From Mesostigma viride (lineage: Eukaryota > Streptophyta > Mesostigmatophyceae > Mesostigmatales > Mesostigmataceae), in the NCBI GenBank assembly GCA_009746045.1, contig RPFO01000156.1:321278-385277 (forward strand): a stretch of DNA of 64,000 bases, read 5' to 3'. The notes beneath the pieces were generated by a model that did no database searches, was not told where the DNA came from, and was given only the letters and a program-made list of their open reading frames with translations. The position numbers were made by a program, and so were the translations under genes. Of the stretch, positions 10,371-18,762 are shown in pieces. Each line of letters starts with the position of its first letter. The stretch's first letter is position 1.

Positions 10371-10583
10371 TTATTATTATAAATAGTGACGGAACCTTTT
10401 TGCCACTCGGGCAATTAGGTCCGTTACTATTTATCCGGCGAAAACCACTCGCCGGCCTCAATTCCACGTGTAGCAGTCACGTGAACTTAACGCGGAATAG
10501 ATAGCGACGAGTGGTTTTCGCCGGATAAATAGTAACGGATAAATAGTGACGGAACCTTTTTGCCACTCGGGCAATTATAATAA
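10371..10583. repeat. Long palindromic element, copy 2 (rearranged)
   Basis: The left arm (10,371-10,455) is nearly identical to the left arm at 9,917-10,000. The right arm (10,507-10,545) has the AACCACTCG/CGGCGAAAA complement and ATAAATAGTAACGG. It then repeats ATAAATAGTGACGGAACC and TGCCACTCGGGCAATT in direct rather than inverted orientation before ATTATAATAACT. The spacer shares CCACGTGTAG and CACGTGAACTT with copy 1. A local inversion or template switch would explain the switched arm. Confidence 0.75.
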
Positions 10584-11076
10584 CTCTGCACCCCGCCCCC
10601 TTTCAAGACCGAATCCACCTTCCTCGATCCTCCACCATGCAATTCAAGACTGAGCCATCGCACAGCACGTGACTCCCCTCGCGCTGCAGTCTGCACATCT
10701 GATGTGGCCGCTGTGGTTTGCACGCTAGCTGGCTGCCGAGCTCCCCGCCATCTCCACCGCCACCTCCTCGCCTCCACCCCCCCCACACACCGCCTCCACC
10801 GATCGACTCCATCACCGCCCATCTCGATCCGCCGCGACATCGACAAGCGCCTCCAGGACAACGCCATCGCCATCGATACTGGGGGCGGACGTCATCTGCG
10901 TCGACCACACTGCATGACAATTAAAGCCCTGGCAGGCGACCCGGCTGCATGCATGCCGCCCCATGCAGCAAACCCAGCGCCTGGCTGGAATATATATCAA
11001 GGAGACAACCAGCGCCGGTAGTGTAGAATATTAGTAAGGCTTAACCGACGTACATGTGGCCCACGCCCATATATGT

Positions 11077-14000
11077 TAAAAATATAATTACTTACAGCAG
11101 AGTGAAATCACTCAAACCAAAGCAAACGCCCAGCTATAAACCTATATACAGAGCCATGTCAAAGCTCTATACTACGATAAGACCAATGGAAACGCCTAAC
11201 GGGAGGAACCTAATAGCCCTGCTGCGCCGCAAAATCAGCCCGCGTACGGCGGAGCATGATGTCAGCCATGGCCCGAGTCAGCGCCACCGACAAGCGCTGA
11301 CGCCAATATGACGTCCAGGTCCGCGCCGACCATGGGGCCCGCTGGCCCTCCAGGTCCAGCCGGTCCTCCCGGAGCCGGCAACACTCCTTGAAGAAGGCGG
11401 AGGTCAGGGGCCCCATGGCCCCAAACTCCTCCAGGACAAAGGGCACCACACGATGGTGCCCGACGTCGCCGTAGGCCAGGAGCTTGGCCCGCTCCGCCCG
11501 GTCCGCCGTGTAACCTGCCGTGAGGGAGGCCCCAGCCACGTGGCTAAGAGCCAAGGGCCGCGCCACCGAAACGTCAATAAGCAGATGCCGGCCACCCCCC
11601 TCAAAGTCCAGCACCACGATGTCAGGCCGGTGGTTGGGGGAATAGAAGGCAGCGCCATCCGCATCCTCGGACCGGATGTTCGCGTGGGGGAAAACCGACC
11701 GAATCATGGCGAGCACCACCGTCAGGAGGACAGTGTGCAAATACAAATACCAATTCTGATTCTGTTGGCCCCCCATGCAGGCAAGGTAGTGAGTCCCCGT
11801 GGGATCCAGCGGCTGCCCACAGCTACCACAAGGCCGCCCGGCCGGAACAAGAGGCTGCGGGGCAAATAGCTGGTGCCGGAGCGCCACCGAGTAGTGGCTG
11901 GGAGCCAAGGCGAATGGGGGGGCCATGGGAAGAGCACGAAGGTACGCCGAGCCCACACTCCGCAAGGAAAGCGAGAACAGCCACGCACGTCCCTGGGCGT
12001 TGAGGTCCGCGAAAAGAGCAATCCAATCAGCCGTGTGCAGAATACCCGCGTAGGTTTTCTGGTGTTTATCGATGACGCGAGCAGGGAATGCGGCGGGAGA
12101 TTGAACGGAGGCGACCGAGGGAGTGCCGCGAGGGAGGTGGCGCTGTACCGCCTGAGCGGCACGGACGGGAGAACAGGCCTGCTGGATCTCAGCATAGGCC
12201 TCCTGGATGGCGGTGACGAAGGGCAAAGGGCTGCTGGGGTCCAGGAGGTCAGGCGCTGCCGTTGCCAAAAGGGGCAGGAGCCGGCAGCTTTCCGCCCACG
12301 ACTGAGCGACGGAGCCCAAAAAGGCTGCTGGGGCCAGCCGGGCGGCACGAGTCAGACCGCAGCCACCCATCCGTGCAGGCAGGGAGGCAATGCGAATAGC
12401 ATGTGGCGGGAGGTCGGGGCCCGGGACCAGCTGCGCCAAGGCCGACTGGATGCGTTCGTCGTGGCCCTCGGCGGCCAGCCGGACCTGAGACGGAAGAGCG
12501 CCCCGGAGCCAGTGAACGACGCGAGGGTGAGCGCAAAACCACAGAAGCAGACCCTTGGTCTGCGAATCATGAAGGCGCGCAATCAAGGGCAGTACCTCAG
12601 TGCGTGCCTCGAGGGCGGCCCGCAGAGCATCGATGACAAACGCGGGGTCGCCAACCGGAACGCCGAGGACATCCAACCCATGGAGGCGCTCGTCCCGGCC
12701 CAAGAGCTGGGGCGGAAAGCCGGAGCAATCACCTTGGGGCGAGTACACCGCGCACTTGGCAAGGGTCAACTGGAGGTTGATGTCGGCCACCGCGGTCTGC
12801 AGTGCCAGCAGAGCCGCGGTGGTGTCCGGCACAGGGCCCAGAAGGTAGATATCATCCAAGTAGGCCTGAATAGCGACCGCCGGGTGGGCAGCATGGACCG
12901 CTTGGAGGCAACCCTGGAGGGGGGCGGCAAAGTACAGGGGTCCCAGGGGGTCCCCTTGCTGGGTGCCCGACCGCGACAGCAGGCCGCCGCGAGTGCCGTC
13001 CTCCATGATGTGAACCAGTTGGCCGGGCTGGCCGTAGCACACGGCTGTCCAAGCGTACAAGTCCTCGAAGGACTCCATGACGGCCGCAAACATGCTGGCG
13101 CGGGACAGACTGTTGAACGCGTTGTGGCAGTCGACCTTGACGACAGCGTGGGTGGGGTGGGCCTCGAGGTAGGCCTGCACCGAATGGATGAGGATATCCG
13201 CCCCGCCTGGAGTCGTCACCCCCAGCTGGGCCGCCACCGAGGTCTCACCCGCTGCGAGGGGCGGGCAGAAAAAGGCACGGAGCTCGGGCGCCTTTTGGCG
13301 GCAGATCACTTTGCCCACGAGCTTGCGGAGCACCTCACCGCAGGCGATCGGGCGCACCTTGCCCTCGGGGGGGGCAAGACACCCTTGAGCAGAGCGAGGA
13401 GGCGAGCGCCCGCTAACCACTCGCGCGCAGCGGGAGGAACGCGACCAGCCGCCAGGTCAATGAGGGTGTCAAAGAGAATGTCCTCGCCCCCATGCCCCAC
13501 CAGGACCTCCAAGTGCTCGTAGCGCCAGCCCGACGGCCCGGTAGAGGAAGCCCGCGGGACCGCACGCATCACCTCCAGGAAGCAGTCGCGGTCCAGCCGG
13601 AGGGGGGCCGGCAGGGGGTCCGGCACGGGCAGCTGGAATCCGGGCTCCGCAGGGTGAAGAGCCTCCAAGGCCGCCAGGGTAGCCGCATTGGCGGGGGCGA
13701 GCTTGGCCATTTCCAAGCGGGTCATGGCCCGGCTGAGCTGCCCCTCCGTCGCGGACGAGGCGGATGACGTCGGCGGCCACCCGCTCGAAGTTGACCTCCC
13801 CCGACAGCCGGGCCGTGCGCGGGGGCGGCACGCCAAACAGCCCCTCCCAGTCCCCCTGCAGAAAGCGTCGGCAACGGGCAATAACCGCACCCTGGAGGCC
13901 GCGCACACCACGCCCAAGAGGGGTGAGGAGCAGGCGGGGGGTCACCATGTGCAGTTTAAAGCCCAGCGGGTCGTCCGGAGCGGCGTGCATGCGCCGGAGA

Positions 14001-14093
14001 GAAACGATTGCACATTGCGCGAAAAGGCTACGCGCGCGGTGGGGGAGGTCGGTCAGGGTAGACGTCGGGTTGATGGCGCATGCATCCCAGGGA
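11077..14093 (-). mobile_element. LINE-1: restriction-like-endonuclease non-LTR retrotransposon, 5'-truncated
   Basis: About 3.0 kb on the minus strand, flanked by ATATATGT (11069-11076 and 14094-14101) and inserted in a B 3' UTR; the B-type 3' UTR at ~62,420-62,460 shows the uninterrupted site. The reading frame is already open at the 5' junction (PWDACAINPTSTLTD), so the copy is truncated within the coding region. The 3' UTR contains the short inverted repeat GAGTG-ATTT-CACTC and ends ...AATTATATTTTTAA. This 3' end has no CAAC hairpin, so the family is separate from A, B and LINE-2. Confidence 0.88.
11210..14092 (-). pseudogene. LINE-1 polyprotein: reverse transcriptase + CCHC + restriction-like endonuclease
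   Basis: A continuous coding sequence with two frameshifts: one near 13,748 in a GGAGGGG run, one at 13,367-13,383 in a C8 run on the coding strand. In order: N-terminal part (FLQGDWEGLFG); RT start (GPSGWRYEHLEVLVG); RT2 (KVRPIACGEVLRKLVG); motif A (VVKVDCHNAFNSLSR, catalytic Asp); motif B (SRSGTQQGDPLGPLYF); motif C (AYLDDIYLLG, so YLDD instead of the usual YADD); a GLDVLGVPVG grip; thumb; a zinc knuckle CGSCGQPLDPTGTHYLAC; then RPDIVVLDFE...LLIDVSV, the PD-(D/E)XK type endonuclease of R2/NeSL-like elements. Domain order fits early-branching, often site-selective non-LTR elements. The 736-codon 3' part is intact. Both shifts lie in homopolymers, so sequencing error is possible. Confidence 0.88.
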
Positions 14094-14270
14094 ATATATG
14101 TGCATGTACAATATTATACGCCTATGATGGGATCCACACCAGATGATGTTTTAGCGTTAGCCGTGCATGCATGCTGCATGGGCAAATGAGTCCTTTGCCC
14201 TGTGCCGGCCCATGCACTGATGCAGAGCTAGAGTCACTCTCTGCTGAGATGTCATGCCCTAGCCATTGCC

Positions 14271-15271
14271 TATATAGGACATCGGGCCATCCCATAGTCA
14301 CTGCAACGCCCATGCACAGGGTAGAACGTAGCCAGCATGCCTATTATAGGAGGGGGGACATCCAGCCAAAACAGCACACTCACTCGTGTGTCCGGCGCGG
14401 CACCTCCGGACGTGGAGCGGACTCCAAAAACGGGAAAAAATGTGTCCGGCGGCAGAATTTTTGCGAGGGAGTGTACCCCAGTCGAAATTTTTAGGGCGGC
14501 GCGAGGAAAAATTTTGTGGAGCTAACTCCTCCCGCCGGTCCGGCGCCTGGTTTTAGGAAAGGAGTGCGCTCTGGTGATCCCGCTAGCTCGGTCAGGCGTT
14601 TGATTTTCGCAGGAGTCCGCTTTGGCCCTGCTGTACTTATACAACTTACGCTGAGAACTTACCAAGTATTGGTTGATTCTAGTAGGAAGACGTATCAACT
14701 TTCAGGCAGGCGTCAGGTTGTTGTTGTTGATTCTGACACCGGACCTGGCGTCAGGCAATAGGCATCGAATTTCCGCCGGCTTGACGTCATTCGATCTTGA
14801 GTTGCAGACCACCGTTGCATTAACAACCAGCCTGAAGCCGGAGCACTGCAGTACAAAATGTTTAATCATCATTAATATTCTTCTACTTGGAGAATATGCT
14901 AATACTATCGCTTACTAAGAGCTTCTACTAAGAGATTCTACAAAAAGTGGCACGTGTCGTACAAGCCACGTAGCACGTAGCACACTCCCAAATCGATCCG
15001 GCACAGCCTTTTGGCTGACAGAGCGCACTCAGCCATTTTTCACTTTGGCTGGCGCCGGGCGGCGCGGTAGGCCAAACTCTGGAGTACGCTCATGTACGAT
15101 TTTAGGGGGGGATGTCCCCCCTCCTCCTATTATATAGCCGAACCTGGCAGTAGCGCTAGCCAACAAACATCAGCCAGCCTAGCTATGCGCCTCGACTATG
15201 TAGCGCACTGCTTGACGCTAGTCAAGTACATGTTTGTAGTATAGCTCATGTCTCCATAGCAATTGATGCAA
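14271..15271 (+). mobile_element. Family A 3'-UTR fragment hosting a DNA transposon
   Basis: GGGCCATCCCATAGTCACTG ... GCACAGGGTAGAACGTAGCC at ~14,283-14,334 matches the A-type 3' UTR at 17,745-17,795. After the insertion at 14,349-15,127 the match resumes (TAGCCAAC, CAGCCTAGCTATGCGCCTC, GTCTCCATAGCAAT) until about 15,271, where an A copy in the opposite orientation begins. No coding sequence. Confidence 0.65.
14349..15127. mobile_element. TIR DNA element, 779 bp, 7-bp TSD
   Basis: Left end GGAGGGGGGACATCC (14349-14363). The right end in reverse complement is GGAGGAGGGGGACATCC (15111-15127). It is flanked by TATTATA (14342-14348 and 15128-15134). The A-type 3' UTR at about 17,790-17,830 is the uninterrupted paralogous site. 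The interior (GGCACCTCCGGACGTGGAGC, CGAAATTTTTAGGGCGGCG, CGTCAGGTTGTTGTTGTTGA) has no long open frame. A 7-bp duplication is uncommon and does not point clearly to one superfamily; no transposase is encoded. Confidence 0.75.
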
Positions 15272-15469
15272 CTAATTAATTAAACTCGCGCTCCCGTCGG
15301 GGAGTCACGGAGCACCGGAGTGCTTTTAATCCCTGCATGTATGTGCACAACATGAAGAAAGGACAGAGACCCCGCCTTTCTCCTTCATGCCATGCAGAGG
15401 CATGCCACAGCAGTGAATCGGACACGATAGACGATCCGGCAAGTTCTGTCGGTGCAATTTAAGACCCAT
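15272..15469 (-). mobile_element. Family A 3' end, minus strand
   Basis: Reading on the minus strand: GGACAGA-type 3' UTR with a CTTCATG...CATGCC segment, the hairpin AGCAC-TCCG-GTGCT (loop changed from TTCG), then CTCCC-CGAC-GGGAG (15291-15304, loop changed from CAAC, stem intact), then TTAATTAATTAG (15272-15283). It is inserted in the plus-strand A fragment to its left. A 5'-truncated copy. Confidence 0.8.
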
Positions 15470-15720
15470 GAATTAATTAATTAATAAATTAATTAATAAG
15501 CACGTGACTGCGTCACGTGGGTGCCAATACAGAGTAAAGGAACCTTCGACCCGGGTAGGCCTACATACACAGCGAGAAGGAGGGAGGGCGCCCTATAGCT
15601 TCTCTCACTGCCGCAAGTGGGCAGGCCGTGCAGAGCGCTCTCTCCACCACAGCAATAAATCGACCCATGTGAGCATATCATAACCATGACTGGAGCATGG
15701 GCAAGTAATCCAGATGATCG
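15470..15720 (-). mobile_element. Short dispersed repeat family C, minus copy
   Basis: On the minus strand it reads GCAGTGAGAGAAGCTATAGG, GCGCCCTCCCTCCTTCTCG, GAAGGTTCCTTTACTCTG, then CCCACGTGACGCAGTCACGT (stem GTGAC, loop GCA) and a long (TTAA)n tail (15470-15501). The same body recurs at about 18,385-18,490 and 37,640-37,735, the latter inside an intron. No open frame. A SINE or a truncated LINE 3' end are both possible; no clear RNA polymerase III box was seen. Confidence 0.65.
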
Positions 15721-16690
15721 TAGTCAGGACGTAGTGCTCATGGCTGTACAAGCTAGGGCTAAGCTAAGGCTATGGCTGGTTGTGTAGGTCGGGCATTAGC
15801 GGTGCACGTGACTAGGTATGGTGGCACGGCTAGGCAAACATAATTCTAGGCATGGCTGCCATGGCCGGGCAGCCTGACTACCAATGATTACAAGCTATTC
15901 TAGCCAGCGCAGGGGGCCTCCACATCTTGCATGGTTGATCATCAGGTCCCCGCCCCTCCAGTACACCTTGGGCTCAACGATCTGGGGCCGGGTCGATCCT
16001 GCTTGTTGCGGCCGGGGAATTCAGGCCATGCGGCAGGTCGCGTCGCTGCTGCTGCTGAGCGGGGTCACTGAGGTCGTCGTCCAGCGTCCAGGTGAGCTAG
16101 TTGTGTAACCTCTTGCGACGAGAGAGGAACCGCTGCTTGTCCTCGATCAGGGGAGGGGAAGGTGAGCAGGACTGGTGGGGGAGCCGCCATGCATGTCCCG
16201 ACTCCGTGAGTGGGGAAGGCGGTGGCACCCGCGCAGTTCTACCTCACCTACCAGGCCCATGAGGGTAAGAAGCTGCATGGTCCTTGAGCTCTACTAGTCG
16301 TCCGGCAAGGGTGGTTGACGTCTCACCTGGCTTCTGGGGGAAGCGACGCAGGCACGCAGCACCATGCACGTACTCGGCACTCGCGAGCGGCGAGCGCGGT
16401 CGGTGGCCTCCCGTTGTTTGCAATGCATGATGCTAACACGGGACGCCGGTATTGCCCCCACAGGGGATGCGCATGTGCACATGCCCCACATCGTTGAGTT
16501 ATAGACGGGCCCGATTGAGCACGTGGCTTTCAATCATCAATATGACTCTATAACGAGGTGACGACATAGTCTCCTAGCTCACCCGCACGACAAAGCCGCT
16601 CTGGCGCATGACGATCCTTACCAGCCACTTTCATATCAACGGAAGCAGCCCTCTTTTGCTGTGCTACGCAACCAATCGACCCTGATCGAT
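15721..16690 (-). pseudogene. Family A ORF1 C-terminal remnant (minus) and flanks
   Basis: On the minus strand, 15,884-16,290 carries in broken frames the ORF1 C-terminal block: LVGEVELR-CHRLPHS near 16,270-16,200, then the strand before the CTD, a ...GRWTT... version of the WTLDDDLTPAQQQQ segment near 16,100, and a YWRGGDLMINHKMW-like end near 15,960-15,930. 15,721-15,883 is A-type 3' UTR. 16,291-16,690 holds more ORF1-derived scraps (ACVASPRSQVRRQP) and sequence with no recognisable content. Confidence 0.6.
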
Positions 16691-17697
16691 GCATGCAGGC
16701 CGTATACCGGCCCTCGCGCCAGTACTTGCCTCACCCGCTCCCTCCTCCCTCAGCAAGGATGACATTCGTGCAGTGAGTGCTGGAGAAGCACGTTCACGAC
16801 CTGGCCGCTGGCTGAGAAGCTGACATTCGCTGACCATCTCGCTCAACACGGTGGAAGCCCGGGTCTCCAATCCCGGGTCTCCAACATTTGCGGAAACCAC
16901 GTCGCCCACAAGCTTCAACGTTCACGGCGCTGCAGACCGTGGCGCAGGCTTCTGAGGCGCATGCTGCACTTAATTCTCGCCTAAACCAGGTGCAGGGGGA
17001 AAGTGCGGCCTGCTCGTCCGAAGAAGCTCGACGCAATATGCACCGCCCAAACCGAGGCCCTGGCCGTGCAGGTCCCAGAGATTGCAGCGCCGCCCAGCCC
17101 ACCCGGCCGGCAGATGGCAGCCTCTCGCAGCACTCCTACGCGGACATACTGCGGTCAGCGGCCACCTTGACCACGGATGCCATCGCCACCAAGCTGCAGG
17201 ATCATGGAAGCCCAACGCCAAGCCGACGCGCGCGAGGACACAGACCGCCCACGCCGCCAATTTGCCGGCCGAGTGGTGCTGCGTCGTTTCGAGCAGCAGC
17301 CAGGGGCCGAGACGGTCAAGTATCTTGAGGCCGAGCTCAGGAGGCGATTAGTCCCCTTATACCCAAGTGGAACTCGTAGGTAAATTACGTGGGCAACGCC
17401 TTCCCCACTCACGGGACATGGCGGCACCCCCAACAGTCCTGCTCACCTTCCGTTCCATTGAGGATAAGCAGCTGTTCCTCTTGTACGTGCCGCAAGAAGC
17501 TGCACGACCTCTCCTGGACTCTGGACGACGACCTGACCCCCGCTCAGCAGCAGCAGCGACGCGACCTGTGGATGGAGTGTACCTCCGCGCCACGAGCAAG
17601 ACCACAAGAAGCCCAAGGGGACGCAACCTGTGGCTGGAGGGGCGGGGACCTGATCGTCAACAACCGGCCAGCTGTGGAAGCCCCCCACAGGCTAGAC
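16691..17697 (+). pseudogene. Family A ORF1 remnant, plus strand
   Basis: Decayed ORF1 in several frames. 16,720-17,060 is the coiled-coil region (SKDDIR.V...HVTTWPLAEKLT, FTALQTVAQASEAHAALNSR). 17,125-17,250 has SYADILRSAATLTTDAIATK and a REDTDRPRRQF segment. 17,260-17,340 is the first RRM strand (VVLRRFEQQPGAE). 17,395-17,490 reads RQRLPHSRDMAAPPTVLLTF. 17,505-17,690 holds the CTD (SWTLDDDLTPAQQQQRRDLW, WRGGDLIVNN). Compared with the intact A protein it has at least four frameshifts and a short duplication (CCCGGGTCTCCAA, 16,859-16,883). It ends in TAG near 17,697. Confidence 0.75.
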
Positions 17698-18225
17698 TAG
17701 CCATAATGTAGTAACACCCATGTTTGGGTGCCGCAACCTGTCCAGACATCGCCATCCCACAGTGCAATGCCAATGCAGGGTAGAACGTAGCCATGCGTGC
17801 CTAAAGCCAAACCAGTAGCCAACAGCTAGACACCCGTCATGTACAGCCTAGCTATGCGCCTCACCTAGCACTGCTTGTTTGCGCTCACGTCTCCATAGCA
17901 ATGCAATGCTTGCACACGAACCATATTGCACCCACAGGGGATGCCCCGGATTGTTTAGCTAGACAGGTCCGATTGAGCACCCTGAGGCATTAATTAATTA
18001 ATTAATTAATTAAACACGTGCTCCCGTTGGGGAGTCACGGAGCACCGAAGTGCTTTTAATCCCTGTGCGTGCACTATGTGTGTGTGCATGCACCCTGTGG
18101 CATGAGGCCGGGAAGGGGGGGGCTCTGCCCCCCTACCCGGTGTGCACGCGAGTTCAGGGACTAAAAGCGCTTAGGTGCTCCGTGACTCCCCAACGGGAGC
18201 ACGTGTTTAGTTAATTGATTAATTA
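17698..18225. mobile_element. A 3' UTR followed by a fold-back pair of A 3' ends
   Basis: 17,698-17,985 is the plus-strand A 3' UTR of the ORF1 remnant just upstream. At 17,988-18,075 an A 3' end runs on the minus strand (tail, CTCCC-GTTG-GGGAG at 18021-18034, AGCACCGAAGTGCT). After a ~65-bp spacer with GGCCGGGAAGGGGGGGGC/CTGCCCCCCTACCCGG, an A 3' end runs on the plus strand (AGCGCTTAGGTGCT, CTCCC-CAAC-GGGAG at 18186-18199, tail to ~18,225). The two halves form an inverted repeat of ~85 bp. One 3' UTR with two inward-pointing 5' ends suggests twin priming or two independent insertions. Confidence 0.7.
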
Positions 18226-18500
18226 CTAAGTTGTACCAGATACCAAGATTTAGGTTGGCAAGCACGTGATGGCATAAAATCAGTGCGTGATTCAAAATTG
18301 CTTGCACTTCAGCCTATGCCTTGACCTCACCTCACCTTTATAGCGTCTGCTTTTCGTCAGCCTGCACGTGGCCTGCCTACTTGGGGCAGTGAGAGAAGCT
18401 AGGGCGCCCTCCCTCCTCCTCGTTTTGATTAGGGGTTGAAGGTTCCTTTATTGGTATGCCCACTTGACGGCGGTGACGCAGTCGATGTGATAATAATTTG
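18226..18500 (+). mobile_element. Short dispersed repeat family C, plus copy
   Basis: The body GGCAGTGAGAGAAGCTAGGG, GCGCCCTCCCTCCTCCTCG, GGGGTTGAAGGTTCCTTTAT (18,385-18,452) is shared with 15,470-15,720 and 37,640-37,735. The terminal GTGACGCAGTCGATGTGAT is a worn version of the GTGAC-GCA-GTCAC hairpin. 18,240-18,380 upstream (GCAAGCACGTGATGGCATAA, CACCTTTATAGCGTCTGCTT) may be its unique 5' part. Between 18,500 and the SOUL stop at 18,763 I see no gene; that stretch is presumably SOUL 3' UTR and downstream sequence. Confidence 0.6.
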
Positions 18501-18762
18501 ATCATGCACTGGGCATGCTTTGATCGCTGTGATATGCCATGCTTGCGCTCTCCCATGATTCTTCTTGTGGTCAAGCCTGGGTACACCTGTACCAAGGTAG
18601 AAGAATTACTCGTGCATGGACAGCTGACCAGTCATCTAGATAGACCAATGTGGGCTTTGATCACGTATATGCTGCCCACCGTGCCCCTAAACTGATCATT
18701 ACTGTTGACCTTCTCAACATCAGCTACCCTAGAAATTCCGAAACTAGCAAAAGTAAACTCTT

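Larger units (their letters stand above)
9231..14270 (+). mobile_element. Family B copy, interrupted by palindromes and LINE-1
   Basis: The B leader begins ATGGCTGACGGCGGAGCTCA (9234-9253) with the hairpin CGTCTT-TCT-AAGACG at 9305-9319. ORF1 N-terminal sequence follows, heavily broken and containing a short direct duplication (TATTATGTATGGGTCGCACA at ~9,679 and ~9,719). Two palindromic elements occupy about 9,917-10,168 and 10,371-10,583. From 10,584 to 11,068 the B body resumes (coiled-coil-coding CCATCACCGCCCATCTCGAT and 3' UTR). LINE-1 is inserted at 11,077-14,093 with the target ATATATGT repeated on both sides. The B 3' UTR continues to about 14,270, where family A sequence starts. Confidence 0.7.

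Noticed and set aside
10322-10372. tRNA gene on the minus strand (anticodon CGT)
   Set aside because: The anticodon-loop shape and the GGTTCGAATCCC box are present, but the T stem does not pair and the 5' half (D arm, acceptor strand) is missing.
11873-13522. 549-codon open frame on the plus strand
   Set aside because: It lies exactly antisense to the LINE-1 reverse transcriptase, whose motifs A, B, C, CCHC and endonuclease are clear on the minus strand. GC-rich coding DNA often leaves its complement open.
15470-18500. LTR retrotransposon with repeated ends (paired A or C copies)
   Set aside because: The repeated ends are 3' UTRs with tails, in mixed orientations, without TG...CA termini, primer-binding site or gag-pol between them.
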